Assembly (NCBI RefSeq): GCF_900128475.1
Contig: NZ_LT635837.1
Span: 99,641-163,640 of the forward strand
Length of the DNA stretch: 64,000 nt
Direction: 5' to 3'
Source: Mediterranea massiliensis
GTDB taxonomy: Bacteria; Bacteroidota; Bacteroidia; Bacteroidales; Bacteroidaceae
In this document: one piece after another, positions 19,135 through 29,186 of the stretch
How positions within the stretch are numbered: position 1 is the first letter of the stretch
How the letters are laid out: every line of letters starts with the position of its first letter
Notes under the pieces: generated by a model
Told to the model about the DNA's origin: nothing
Database searches by the model: none
Seen by the model: only the letters and a program-made list of their open reading frames with translations
Made by a program: the position numbers and the translations under genes

Positions 19135-19153
19135 TGACAGATATGGAGTTATT

Positions 19154-20520
<1,367 letters not shown>

Positions 20521-20524
<4 letters not shown>

Positions 20525-21486
20525 AACGCTATTCATTCATCGTCACCCTGCACATTCTCGCCATCGCCCTGTTGGGGATAGGCGTCTATCTGCTGGTCAT
20601 CAGGGAATTGTGGTTCAGTGCCCTGATGGCGTTCCTCGTACTGGTGGCTGTGGGCATCAACCTCTACCGCATGCAGATGGTACAGATACGCATGATGCGC
20701 CACCTGGCCGAGAGCCTGCGCTTCGACGACATGATGCTCTCCTTTCGCTCGCCCTACCGCAACCGCTCGATGGAGCAGATGGTGGACGAGCTGTCCGAAG
20801 CCATGCGCAACTTCCGCACGCACGTGCTGGAGCACAACGAAATGGCCGCCTGGCAGAAGCTGATTCGCGTGCTGACGCACGAAATCATGAACTCGCTGAC
20901 CCCTATCATCTCCCTGTCCGAAACCCTGTGCGAGCGCGAAGTGGACGAGCGCAGCTACAGCCTGATGCACCAGGGCATGCAGACCATCCACCGACGGAGC
21001 AAGGGCCTGCTGGAGTTTGTGGAGAATTATCGGAAACTGACCCGCCTGCCTGCTCCTGTGCGCCGTCCCGTGTCGCTCAGCGAACTGTTGACAGACCTGC
21101 GCAAGCTCTTCCCCGAAGACTACATCCACATCGAACTTCCGACGGAAGACCGCACCTTGCAGATAGACCGCGCGCAGATTGAGCAGGTGCTCATCAACCT
21201 GATAAAGAACGCGCGCGAGGCCTGTGCCAAGCGCGAGCAGCCCAGCATCGAGGTGCGCGTGCTGCCCGCCCAGTCGTGGCAATGCCTGCTGACGGTGACC
21301 GACAACGGCGACGGCATCCTGCCCGACGTGCTGGACAAGGTGTTTGTGCCCTTTTTCACCACCAAGCCCGGCGGCCAGGGCATCGGCTTGAGCCTCTGCA
21401 AGCAAATCATGAACCGACATGGCGGAAACATCACGGTGAAGTCTACTCCCGGCCAGGGAAGCTGCTTCACGCTCCTGTTCGGATAG
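20521..21486 (+). CDS. sensor histidine kinase, partner of the NtrC-type regulator
   Basis: The 321-residue protein starts with two membrane helices (about 5-27 and 31-48) joined by a very short external turn, so it has almost no periplasmic sensor and may sense within the membrane or cytoplasm. The H-box LTHEIMNSLTP carries H120. It is followed by an N-box (NLIKNAREAC), a G1 box (DNGDGI) and a G2 box (GQGIGLSLC). The start overlaps the regulator stop by four bases, which implies translational coupling. Confidence 0.92.
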
Positions 21487-21524
21487 GCCGTGACAATCCG
21501 TCCCTAAAACACTGATTAAACGAC

Positions 21525-23162
21525 ATGAAGATACTTTGGATAGATCTGAACAGTTCATACGCCCACTCCTCGCTGGCTCTGCCCGCCCTGCATGCCCAGG
21601 TGGCCGATGACGACCGCCTGCAATGGGAAGTGGTGTCGGCCACCATCAACGAAAACGTGGGCATGGTGGTGGATGAAATCTGCCGCCACAACCCCGACAT
21701 CCTGGCCGGAACGGCCTGGCTCTTCAACCACGAAGTGCTGATGCACATCACCGCCCGCGTGAAGGCCCTGCTTCCCCAATGCTGCATCGCGTTGGGAGGT
21801 CCCGAATTCTTGGGCGACAACGAAACGTACCTGCGGAACCATCCGTTCGTGAGCTGTGTGTTCCGAGGCGAAGGCGAAGAAGTGATGCCTCAATGGCTGG
21901 CCTGCTGGGACCGGCCGGAAGCATGGGGCGACATAGCAGGCTTGTGTTACCTCGACGCCGAAGGGCGTTACCACGACCACGGTACAGCCCGCGTACTACG
22001 CTTTGCCGAGCTGGTTCCACCCGAAGAGAGCCGCTTCTTCAACTGGAGCAAGCCCTTCGTACAACTGGAGACCACACGCGGATGCTTCAACACCTGCGCC
22101 TTCTGCGTGAGCGGAGGCGAGAAGCCGGTACGCACCCTCGCCCTCGACGCCATCCGACGGAGATTGGACATCATCCGCCGGCACGGTATCCGCAACGTGC
22201 GGGTGCTGGACCGCACGTTCAACTTCAACAACCAGCGGGCTCTGGAACTGCTCGAACTGTTCCGCGAATACCATCCGTACATCCGCTTCCACCTGGAAAT
22301 CCATCCGGCCCTGCTCACAGAGGAACTACGACAAGAACTGGCACGCCTACCACAAGGACTCCTGCACCTGGAAGCCGGCATCCAAAGCCTACACGAAGAG
22401 GTGCTGGAAACAAGTATGCGGAAAGGGAAACTGAGTGATGCGCTGGACGGGCTGAAGTACCTCTGCTCCCTGCCCAACATGGAGACGCACGCCGACCTCA
22501 TAGCAGGGCTACCGCTCTACCACTTGGAACAGATCTTCGAAGACATACGCACGCTGGCCGGCTACAGGGCAGGCGAAATCCAACTGGAGTCGCTCAAGCT
22601 CCTGCCGGGCACCTACATGCGGCGCCATGCGGCCGAACTGGGCATCCGCTACTCCACCTACCCACCCTACGAAGTGCTGCAGACGAACGAAATATCGACC
22701 GCCGAACTACAGACGGCCCGACGCCTGTCGCGCCTGCTCGACGCCTTCTACAACACCCCCGCCTGGCAGAACGTCACGCGGCGCCTGATACTGGAGCAGG
22801 AAGGATTCCTGCACCGTTTCCTGGGCTATCTGACCGAAGCCAACCTGATAGACCAGCCGATGAGTCTGGAAAAACGAGGATTGGTATTGTATGAATACAT
22901 CTGCCGACACGCCCCCGAATATGCCACGGACATGAGCATTGCCTGGATAGAAGCCGGCATGTCGCTGAAGAAGCAACCGGCCGAAAGGGTACGCACCAAG
23001 CGGCAGACGCCGCCCGAGGCCTGGCAGGTGATTCGGGGTACCTACCACGAGAAACTACGCCTGTGTTTTCTTCCCACGGAAGAAGACGGCAGGCATGGCT
23101 ATTGGTTCGGATTCGAGTCGGAGATTCAGAAAGCGGCCCCCGTGTTCAAGGCACGTACCTGA
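21525..23162 (+). CDS. B12-binding-domain radical SAM protein (DUF4080-like)
   Basis: The 545-residue protein begins with a Rossmann-like cobalamin-binding domain (MKILWIDLNSSYAHSSLALP to about residue 150). A radical SAM core follows with the Cx3Cx2C cluster motif in TTRGCFNTCAFC at about residues 183-194. Downstream are a conserved EIHPALL strand and ETHADLIAGLP, as in the MiaB/BchE superfamily, and a C-terminal domain of the DUF4080 kind. It should bind a 4Fe-4S cluster and SAM; its substrate is unknown. The last 37 bases overlap the convergent repair gene. Confidence 0.88.
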   Translation: MKILWIDLNSSYAHSSLALPALHAQVADDDRLQWEVVSATINENVGMVVDEICRHNPDILAGTAWLFNHEVLMHITARVKALLPQCCIALGGPEFLGDNETYLRNHPFVSCVFRGEGEEVMPQWLACWDRPEAWGDIAGLCYLDAEGRYHDHGTARVLRFAELVPPEESRFFNWSKPFVQLETTRGCFNTCAFCVSGGEKPVRTLALDAIRRRLDIIRRHGIRNVRVLDRTFNFNNQRALELLELFREYHPYIRFHLEIHPALLTEELRQELARLPQGLLHLEAGIQSLHEEVLETSMRKGKLSDALDGLKYLCSLPNMETHADLIAGLPLYHLEQIFEDIRTLAGYRAGEIQLESLKLLPGTYMRRHAAELGIRYSTYPPYEVLQTNEISTAELQTARRLSRLLDAFYNTPAWQNVTRRLILEQEGFLHRFLGYLTEANLIDQPMSLEKRGLVLYEYICRHAPEYATDMSIAWIEAGMSLKKQPAERVRTKRQTPPEAWQVIRGTYHEKLRLCFLPTEEDGRHGYWFGFESEIQKAAPVFKART

Positions 23163-23674
23163 GGGACGTGGGCAGCCTCCAGGTCGAGCAGAAAGCGTTT
23201 GGCTTCGAGTCCTCCCGCATAGCCTGTGAGGCGTCCGCCGTGGCCCACGACCCGATGACAGGGAATGAAAAGGGAGAGTGCATTCTGCCCGTTGGCCGCA
23301 GCCACGGCACGCACGGCGCGAGGCATGCCCATCCGCTCCGCCTGAGCGGCGTAGGTACAGATTTCACCATAGGGAATCGTCAGAAGCTCTCTCCATACCG
23401 CCAGCTGGAAGTCTGTACCAACTGGCAGCAACGGTACATCGAACTCCTGTCTGCAGCCCGCAAAGTATTCGTCAAGCTGGCGGGCAGCCATAGCAAGGAC
23501 CTCGTCCGTCCCCGGCCGATATTCCGCCTGAAGCAGGCGGGCCACACGTTCCTCCACCCTTGCCCGGCAACGGCTCTCCAGCCAATCGCACAGGCAAAGT
23601 CTGCCTTCCAGGGCACCCAGAAGCAGGACACCGCAGGGGGACACGTATTGCTGAACAGTTATCAAATTCTTCAT
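23126..23674 (-). CDS. ogt: methylated-DNA--protein-cysteine methyltransferase
   Basis: The start at 23674 gives 182 residues; further upstream the frame runs into the tRNA gene and is not plausible. The active-site motif PCHRVV supplies the acceptor cysteine, preceded by the helix-turn-helix strand VWRELLTIPYGEICTYAAQAERMG and RAVAAANGQNALSLFI. The protein removes O6-alkyl groups from guanine in DNA in a suicidal reaction. Its 3' end overlaps the convergent radical SAM gene by 37 bases, so the last residues of one of the two may not be conserved. Confidence 0.92.
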   Translation of the reverse strand: MKNLITVQQYVSPCGVLLLGALEGRLCLCDWLESRCRARVEERVARLLQAEYRPGTDEVLAMAARQLDEYFAGCRQEFDVPLLPVGTDFQLAVWRELLTIPYGEICTYAAQAERMGMPRAVRAVAAANGQNALSLFIPCHRVVGHGGRLTGYAGGLEAKRFLLDLEAAHVPQVRALNTGAAF

Positions 23675-23758
23675 CGGCAACTGGAAAATAACTTTTCCCC
23701 AACTGGGGAAAAACAAGAAAAGGATGCATCCCACACAAGATACATCCTTTCTTCTTGA

Positions 23759-23831
23759 GCCTCTTGTCGGATTCGAACCAACGACCCCGAGATTACAAAT
23801 CACGTGCTCTGGCCAACTGAGCTAAAGAGGC
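23759..23831 (-). tRNA. tRNA-Thr (anticodon TGT)
   Basis: On the minus strand the 73-base gene folds as a full cloverleaf. The acceptor stem is GCCTCTT with AAGAGGC, the D-arm GCTC/GAGC, the anticodon loop TTTGTAA, and the T-arm GTTGG-TTCGAAT-CCGAC. The anticodon stem has one T-T mismatch. CCA is not encoded. It directly follows the SRP-like RNA in transcription order. Confidence 0.95.
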
Positions 23832-23931
23832 GGGTGGGTAAGCTTACTATATCGCGCCGCTACAACCAACTACCTTTGCTGCGATCAAGCCCTGGAGGAT
23901 TCGAAGGGAGCTGGCCGTATAGGACTTACCC
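23832..23931 (-). ncRNA. ffs: signal recognition particle RNA (small bacterial type)
   Basis: On the minus strand the segment starts GGGTAAG and ends CTTACCC, giving a closing stem. The apical part holds CCAGGGC, a short loop, then GCAGCAAAGG, which fits the asymmetric internal loop of SRP helix 8 that binds Ffh. The length of about 100 bases suits the small bacterial SRP RNA. No protein frame covers it, and a good promoter precedes it. The tip loop is not the usual GGAA, so a covariance-model search would settle it. Confidence 0.8.
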
Positions 23932-23944
23932 GTTTTTGCGGTTG

Positions 23945-23974
23945 CAAAGGTAGGCATTTTTTCCATACCTGCAA
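23945..23974 (-). promoter_or_regulatory. promoter of the SRP RNA / tRNA-Thr unit
   Basis: On the minus strand a TTG (-33) at 23972-23974 is followed after 19 bases by TACCTTTG (-7) at 23945-23952. Initiation would fall a few bases before the RNA. The tRNA-Thr is probably processed from the same transcript, as no second promoter is seen between them. Confidence 0.7.
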
Positions 23975-24048
23975 TACTTTCACGAAACTTTTTCAATCTA
24001 CCCCCCAACTTTAACGGAGATACAACGGGTTACATACAATATTATTGT

Positions 24049-24056
24049 TACCTTTG
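24049..24056 (+). promoter_or_regulatory. -7 promoter box for the DUF4199 gene
   Basis: TACCTTTG fits the TAnnTTTG box and lies 18 bases before the ATG at 24075. The in-frame start at 24045 would lie upstream of the transcription start and is rejected. Confidence 0.6.
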
Positions 24057-24074
24057 CGCCATATTGGAACAACA

Positions 24075-24638
24075 ATGGGAGAAAAAAGATATAACATGCA
24101 ACAATACGCGATGATATTCGGCACGTATATGGGTGTCTTCTGGATACTGAAGTTCACGCTGGTGCCGCTGGGGATGACCTCCCCCTTCCTGCTCCTGCTA
24201 TTCATCTGCCTCACCCTGTGTGTCCCCTTCATGGGATACTATTACACCAAAATCTATCGGGACAAGGTGTGCGGAGGCACCATCGGCTTTCTGCATGCCT
24301 GGGTGTTCGACATCTTCATGTATGTATGCGCGGCCCTGCTCACAGCGGTGGCCCACTACGTCTACTTCCGCTTCATCGACCAGGGATTCATGCTTGACAC
24401 CCTCCGCCAGATGCTGGACACACTGACGGCGGAAAACATGCCGGGCATGGAGGAATACATCAAGCAGATGAAAGCCAACATCGACACGATGGGCACACTG
24501 ACCCCGACGGACATCACCCTGAGCATGGTGAGCAGCAACATCTATTACTGCGCCCTGCTGAGCATCCCCACCGCCTTGATTGCCATGCGGAAAAAGAAGA
24601 AATCCGACTTCGGCACGGGCAACAACAACCCTGAATAA
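24075..24638 (+). CDS. DUF4199-family inner membrane protein
   Basis: The 187-residue protein has four predicted membrane helices: about 10-28, 32-53, 72-95 and near the C-terminus in YYCALLSIPTALIAM. A polar loop rich in M, D and E lies between the third and fourth helices, and the tail is basic. This is the pattern of the DUF4199 family, whose function is not known. It precedes a polyprenyl-phosphate-type glycosyltransferase by 34 bases, an arrangement that suggests a shared role in envelope glycosylation; that is inference. A second ATG at 24096 is possible. Confidence 0.8.
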   Translation: MGEKRYNMQQYAMIFGTYMGVFWILKFTLVPLGMTSPFLLLLFICLTLCVPFMGYYYTKIYRDKVCGGTIGFLHAWVFDIFMYVCAALLTAVAHYVYFRFIDQGFMLDTLRQMLDTLTAENMPGMEEYIKQMKANIDTMGTLTPTDITLSMVSSNIYYCALLSIPTALIAMRKKKKSDFGTGNNNPE

Positions 24639-24672
24639 ACGAAAAACGAACATATTAACCGAGATTTGAGAA

Positions 24673-25629
24673 ATGGACATTTCAGTAGTCATACCTTTAT
24701 ATAATGAGGAAGAGTCGCTGCCCGAACTCTTCAGCTGGATAGAGCGTGTCATGGAGGCCAACGGCTTCTCCCATGAAGTTATCTTCGTCAACGACGGAAG
24801 TACAGACCGCTCGTGGCAGGTCATCGAGGAGCTGAAGCAGCAACACCCCGACGTGGTGAAGGGCATCAAGTTCCGCCGCAACTACGGCAAGTCGCCCGCC
24901 TTGTATTGCGGCTTCCAGAAAGCTGAAGGCGACGTGGTGATCACCATGGACGCCGACCTGCAGGACAGCCCCGACGAGATACCCGAACTGTACCGCATGA
25001 TTACGGTCGAGGGTTACGACCTCGTGTCGGGCTGGAAGAAGAAACGCTACGACCCCCTGTCGAAGACCCTCCCCACGAAACTCTTCAACGCCACGGCACG
25101 ACGCGTGTCGGGCATCAAGAACCTGCACGACTTCAACTGCGGCCTCAAGGCCTACCGCCGCGACGTGGTGAAGAACATCGAAGTCTATGGAGAGATGCAC
25201 CGCTACATCCCCTACCTGGCCAAGAACGCGGGCTTCAAGAAAATCGGCGAAAAGGTGGTACACCACCAGGCGCGCAAGTTCGGCAAGACCAAGTTCGGCG
25301 GGCTGAACCGTTTCTTCAACGGCTATCTGGACCTGATATCCCTGTGGTTCCTCTCCACCTTCGGCATCAAGCCCATGCACTTCTTCGGCTTTCTGGGGTC
25401 GCTGATGTTCATCTTCGGCTTCATCGCCGTCATCATCGTGGGAATCAGCAAGCTGTACTACATGTACAACGGCATGCCCTACCGGCTGGTGACCGAGTCG
25501 CCTTACTTCTACCTGTCGTTGACGGCCATGATTATCGGTACGCAGCTCTTCGTGGCAGGCTTCCTGGGCGAACTGATCTCGCGCAACGCACCCGAACGCA
25601 ACAAGTATCAAATCGAGAAAACCATCTGA
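24673..25629 (+). CDS. family 2 glycosyltransferase with two C-terminal membrane helices (GtrB/ArnC-like)
   Basis: The 318-residue protein has an N-terminal GT-A domain (MDISVVIPLYNEEESLPELF) with a metal-binding DxD in MDADLQDSP near residues 95-99. The acceptor-side motif NCGLKAYRRDV follows, then two membrane helices (about 233-258 and 275-300). The family moves a sugar from a nucleotide donor to a polyprenyl phosphate at the inner membrane face. The sugar cannot be told from sequence. It sits six bases before the next gene. Confidence 0.9.
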   Translation: MDISVVIPLYNEEESLPELFSWIERVMEANGFSHEVIFVNDGSTDRSWQVIEELKQQHPDVVKGIKFRRNYGKSPALYCGFQKAEGDVVITMDADLQDSPDEIPELYRMITVEGYDLVSGWKKKRYDPLSKTLPTKLFNATARRVSGIKNLHDFNCGLKAYRRDVVKNIEVYGEMHRYIPYLAKNAGFKKIGEKVVHHQARKFGKTKFGGLNRFFNGYLDLISLWFLSTFGIKPMHFFGFLGSLMFIFGFIAVIIVGISKLYYMYNGMPYRLVTESPYFYLSLTAMIIGTQLFVAGFLGELISRNAPERNKYQIEKTI

Positions 25630-25635
25630 CCTGAT

Positions 25636-26124
25636 ATGAGAAAACTATTCCACCTGACCCTGACGGCTGCCCTGCTCTACGCCCTGACCTGCTTTCTGAA
25701 CGCCTGTTCGGAAGAGGCCGACTGCTCGATGACGAACAACCGCGGCATGATTGTGTGCAACCTCTACCACATCGACCCGTCTACAAACGTGGTGCAGAAC
25801 GACACGCTCGACTCGCTCACCGTGACGGCTGCAGGTACCGACTCGGTCATCATCAACCGCATGGGTGAAGTGAAGAACTTCTCCCTGCCCCTGCGCTATA
25901 CGGAGGACTCCACGCAATTCGTCTTCCACTATACCGGCCACATGACCGACACCGTCATCGTGCGCCACACGAACAAGCCCTATTTTGTGTCCATGGATTG
26001 CGGCTACCAGATGCAACAAAGCATCTTGAGCGTACGCTACACCCGCCGCAACCTCGACTCCATCCATATCGAAAACCCTGAAGCAAGCATCAATGGTACG
26101 GAAAATCTCAAGTTATACTATTAG
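25636..26124 (+). CDS. putative lipoprotein (DUF6452-like)
   Basis: The 162-residue product has a hydrophobic leader ending in a lipobox around C24 (CFLNACSEEADC), so it is probably lipid-anchored. The rest is beta-rich with two further cysteines. It resembles the small Bacteroidales lipoproteins now called DUF6452, usually found next to the outer-membrane-like DUF6048 protein, as here. Its 3' end overlaps the next gene by 32 bases in another frame, which points to translational coupling. Confidence 0.75.
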   Translation: MRKLFHLTLTAALLYALTCFLNACSEEADCSMTNNRGMIVCNLYHIDPSTNVVQNDTLDSLTVTAAGTDSVIINRMGEVKNFSLPLRYTEDSTQFVFHYTGHMTDTVIVRHTNKPYFVSMDCGYQMQQSILSVRYTRRNLDSIHIENPEASINGTENLKLYY

Positions 26125-26869
26125 CCTGCTCCTGTGCCTGCTCATCGCCCTGCCAGTGCACGCCCAGACGGCCAACCCGAACGACAAGCGCCCCGTGGCC
26201 CACAAGCAGGAGAAGAAGAAGGAGGACATCCCCTTCTATCCGCTCTTCAACGGCATCGACGTGGGCATCGACCTGTGGGGCCCCGGCGCCTACCTCCTGG
26301 GAAGCGACAACCTGAGCCTGGAAGTGTCTGCCAGCGCCAACCTGAAGAACCGCTACTTCCCCACCCTGGAGCTGGGTTACGGACGGGCGGACAAAGGAAG
26401 CGAAGACGGCATCCACTACCGTACGGGGGCGCCCTACCTGCGCATCGGCATGGACTATAACACCTTCTACAAGAAGAAGTTCCTGCACAAGCTGCTGGTG
26501 GGCCTGCGCTATGGAGTGAGCAGCTTCCAGTATGACGTGGAGAATCTCGACGTGCCCGACGCCGTCTGGGGAGAGAGTGTAGGAAACCCCAACCTGGAGG
26601 ACGGTATCTGGGGAGGTAGCCTGCCCTACAAGCACAAGGGCATGAAGGCCACCATGCACTGGGTGGAGGCCAACGTGGGCATCCGTGCCCAGGTGTGGCG
26701 CGACCTCTACATGGGCTGGTCCCTGCGCTACAAGATACGCCTCTCGGCCAAGACGGGTGAGTATGGCGACCCCGACTACGTGCCCGGCTTCGGCACCTAC
26801 GGCTCGAGCACTGTGGGCGTGTTCTACACCATTACGTATACATTACCTTTCTTTAACGACAAAAAATGA
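26093..26869 (+). CDS. putative outer-membrane protein (DUF6048-like)
   Basis: The 258-residue protein has a signal peptide (SYTISLLLCLLIALPVHA, cleaved near QTANPN) and a lysine-rich linker. A series of amphipathic beta strands follows (for example LSLEVSASANLKNRYFPTLELGYG and LLVGLRYGVSSFQYDV), ending in the aromatic strand VGVFYTITYTLPFF. This suggests a small outer-membrane beta barrel. The start lies inside the preceding lipoprotein gene and the stop overlaps mntP (ATGA), so the three are probably one transcript. The function is unknown. Confidence 0.78.
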   Translation: MVRKISSYTISLLLCLLIALPVHAQTANPNDKRPVAHKQEKKKEDIPFYPLFNGIDVGIDLWGPGAYLLGSDNLSLEVSASANLKNRYFPTLELGYGRADKGSEDGIHYRTGAPYLRIGMDYNTFYKKKFLHKLLVGLRYGVSSFQYDVENLDVPDAVWGESVGNPNLEDGIWGGSLPYKHKGMKATMHWVEANVGIRAQVWRDLYMGWSLRYKIRLSAKTGEYGDPDYVPGFGTYGSSTVGVFYTITYTLPFFNDKK

Positions 26870-27453
26870 CTAAGATTGAAATCTGGCTTCTGGCCGTGGG
26901 ACTTGCCATGGACTGCTTCGCCATCTCCATCGCAAGCGGCATCCTGCTGAAGCGCACCCTCTGGCGCCCCATGCTGACGATGGCCTTCTTCTTCGGACTG
27001 TTCCAGGCGCTGATGCCTCTCATAGGATGGGCCTGCGCAAGCACATTCAGCCACCTCATCGAGGACGTGGACCACTGGATAGCCTTCGGCATCCTGGCCT
27101 TTCTGGGCGGGCGCATGGTGCGCGAATCGTTCAAGGAAGAAGAGTGCCGCCACGACTTCGACCCCACCCGCCTGCGGGTCATCCTCATGCTGGCCGTGGC
27201 CACAAGCATCGACGCCCTGGCCGTGGGCGTTTCGTTCGCCTTCCTGGGCATGAAGAGCGTGTCGGCCATCCTGCCCTCCGTGGGCATCATCGGCTTCGTG
27301 TCGTTCGCCCTGTCGCTGGCGGGACTCCTGTTCGGCATCCGCTTCGGGTGCGGCATCGCCCGACGCCTGAAGGCTGAGCTTTGGGGCGGCATCATCCTCA
27401 TCCTCATCGGCCTGAAGATACTCATCGAACATTTGATACAACATTATGGATAA
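26866..27453 (+). CDS. mntP: putative Mn2+ efflux pump MntP
   Basis: The 195-residue integral membrane protein has six predicted helices arranged as two similar halves. The paired acidic motifs GLAMDCFAISIASG (D16) in the first helix and AVATSIDALAVGVSF in the fourth are the expected MntP metal-site motifs. It should export manganese across the inner membrane. It overlaps the preceding gene by four bases and the following apbE by eight. No yybP-ykoY-type riboswitch is seen, because the gene lies inside a compact operon. Confidence 0.9.
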   Translation: MTKIEIWLLAVGLAMDCFAISIASGILLKRTLWRPMLTMAFFFGLFQALMPLIGWACASTFSHLIEDVDHWIAFGILAFLGGRMVRESFKEEECRHDFDPTRLRVILMLAVATSIDALAVGVSFAFLGMKSVSAILPSVGIIGFVSFALSLAGLLFGIRFGCGIARRLKAELWGGIILILIGLKILIEHLIQHYG

Positions 27454-28471
27454 GAAGAAGACAACAAGAAATTTCCTCTGGGTGGCCCTGCTCGTGCTGG
27501 GCACCATCTGGATACTGGCACGCCACAACCAGGCGGCCCCCTACCAGAAAGACAACGGCCTGATATTCGGCACCATCTACAACATCACCTACCAGCATCC
27601 CTCCAACCTGAAGGAAGATATCGAGGCCGAGCTGCATCGCTTCGACGGCTCCCTGTCGCCCTTCAACGACACGGCCGTCATCACCCGCATCAATCGGGGT
27701 GAGGACATCGCGGCCGACACCCTGTTCTGCAACGTCTTCCGCCGGAGCATGGAGATTTCACGCGAGACGGAAGGCGCGTTCGACATCACTGTCGCCCCGC
27801 TGGTCAATGCCTGGGGCTTCGGCTTCAAGCAGGGTGAATTTCCCGACTCGGCCACGGTGGACAGCCTGCGCCAGCTGGTGGGCTATCAGAAAGTGGAACT
27901 TACGGCCGACAGACACGTGCGCAAGGCAGACCCGCGCATGCTGCTCTCGTGCAGTGCCGTGGCCAAGGGGTATGCGGTGGACGTCATTGCCCAGCTGCTC
28001 CGCCGGCGGGGTGTGAAGAACTTCATGGTGGACATCGGCGGCGAAGTGGTGGTAAGCGGACAGAACCCGCAGGAGGCCTTGTGGCGCATCGGCATCAACA
28101 AGCCTGTGGACGACTCGCTCTCGCAGAACCAGGATTTGCAGACCGTATTGACACTGACGGATGTGGGTATCGCCACCTCGGGCAACTACCGCAACTACTA
28201 CTACCACGAAGGCAAGAAGTACGCCCACACCATCGACCCGCACACAGGCTATCCGGCTCTGCACAACCTGCTCTCGGCCACGGTCATCGCCCGCGACTGC
28301 ATGAGTGCCGACGCCTATGCCACCGCCTTCATGGTGATGGGGCTGGAAAAGGCCAGAGACTTCGTGGAGGCACGCCCCGACCTGGACGCCTACTTCATCT
28401 ACACCGACTCCACAGGCCGCTACCAGACGTACATGACACGGGGCATGGAGCGGTATGTAACGAAGAAATAG
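27446..28471 (+). CDS. apbE: FAD:protein FMN transferase (ApbE family)
   Basis: The 341-residue protein has one N-terminal membrane helix (about 9-25, with no lipobox cysteine) and an ApbE domain. Family motifs are TEGAFDITVAPLVNAWGF, AKGYAVDVIAQLL, FMVDIGGEV, HTIDPHTGYP and the C-terminal DCMSADAYATAFMVMG. The enzyme covalently attaches FMN from FAD to Thr/Ser of flavoproteins such as Nqr or Rnf subunits outside the cytoplasm, with Mg2+. It closes the plus-strand operon and is followed by a strong terminator. Confidence 0.93.
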   Translation: MDKKKTTRNFLWVALLVLGTIWILARHNQAAPYQKDNGLIFGTIYNITYQHPSNLKEDIEAELHRFDGSLSPFNDTAVITRINRGEDIAADTLFCNVFRRSMEISRETEGAFDITVAPLVNAWGFGFKQGEFPDSATVDSLRQLVGYQKVELTADRHVRKADPRMLLSCSAVAKGYAVDVIAQLLRRRGVKNFMVDIGGEVVVSGQNPQEALWRIGINKPVDDSLSQNQDLQTVLTLTDVGIATSGNYRNYYYHEGKKYAHTIDPHTGYPALHNLLSATVIARDCMSADAYATAFMVMGLEKARDFVEARPDLDAYFIYTDSTGRYQTYMTRGMERYVTKK

Positions 28472-28497
28472 GTACCTTCCCCCCTTCACATAAAAAG

Positions 28498-28556
28498 AAG
28501 AGCGATGCTTTTTGTCCGACAGAACTTTGAATGGTCGAACAGAAACCATCGCTCTT
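28498..28556. terminator. terminator hairpin between convergent genes
   Basis: Arms AAGAGCGATG and CATCGCTCTT are perfect complements around a 39-base loop and are followed by T-rich sequence on the plus strand. It lies between the convergent apbE and lipoprotein genes and could serve both. Confidence 0.7.
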
Positions 28557-28578
28557 TTTTGAGACAGACTCTCTGTGA

Positions 28579-28977
28579 TTATTCCCCGTAAGTGTAGGTC
28601 TTGATAATCGTTCCTTCCGAAGGTTCTGAGGAAGAAACTATCTTACGTATGCTCATGGTACCCTCTACCTGTGGATACTTACTCTGGTGGCTCTGAAAGA
28701 TCTTGTCACAGGCTGCTATCACTTCCTCATCCTTATTAGTCGTGCAATAGTCGCCACCCATCACTTGTTTAAGGGCTGTATCGTAGTCGTCAATCACTGC
28801 CATTACAATCTCAAGACCACCGTCACCCATGACACCGATGACAGGATCAGAGGTATACATTATCAGTTGCATCTCGTTCTTTTCTTCTGAACAAGAGGCC
28901 AAACCAACGGCCATCACAACCACACACATCAGTGCGGCCATACCTCCCCAAATGCTTTTTGTCTTCATACGTCTCAT
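28579..28977 (-). CDS. small putative lipoprotein of unknown function
   Basis: The 132-residue product begins MRRMKTKSIWGG; a start at 28968 is also possible. It has a hydrophobic leader ending in a lipobox (VGLASCSEE), so lipid anchoring is likely. The mature part, about 100 residues, matches no family I recognise. Before element 1 inserted, this gene lay downstream of the DMT gene on the same strand. Two near-identical promoter modules lie directly upstream. Confidence 0.7.
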   Translation of the reverse strand: MRRMKTKSIWGGMAALMCVVVMAVGLASCSEEKNEMQLIMYTSDPVIGVMGDGGLEIVMAVIDDYDTALKQVMGGDYCTTNKDEEVIAACDKIFQSHQSKYPQVEGTMSIRKIVSSSEPSEGTIIKTYTYGE

Positions 28978-29008
28978 TGTTTATATTGGTTAGTAGTTTT
29001 AGTATTGC

Positions 29009-29040
29009 AAAGATAAGGAAAGGTGAGTGCAGAAACAAAC
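29009..29040 (-). promoter_or_regulatory. promoter module, proximal copy, of the small lipoprotein
   Basis: On the minus strand a -33-like TTTG starts a 22-bp segment (29019-29040), followed after two bases by the -7 box TATCTTTG (29009-29016). Initiation would fall about 25 bases before the lipoprotein start. Confidence 0.6.
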
Positions 29041-29091
29041 GAAAAACAAAGTTTTTCAGTTTGACTATGCCGAGCCGCGTCCTATCTTATC

Positions 29092-29123
29092 AAAAGATAG
29101 CGAAAGGTGAGTGCAGAAACAAA
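29092..29123 (-). promoter_or_regulatory. promoter module, distal copy (duplicate)
   Basis: The same 22-bp segment recurs exactly at 29102-29123, 83 bases upstream. After two different bases it is followed by TATCTTTTG, a weaker -7 box. Spacing is as in the proximal copy, so it looks like a duplicated promoter. Confidence 0.45.
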
Positions 29124-29186
29124 TGAATAGAAGAATTTTCTATCTGATCGTGCCAAACCATGTATATAGAGCCCTTCCTTTCAGCG

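Noticed and set aside
23675-23803. Longer N-terminus of the alkylguanine methyltransferase
   Set aside because: The extension reads through the tRNA-Thr gene in antisense-like protein text; the ATG at 23674 fits the family.
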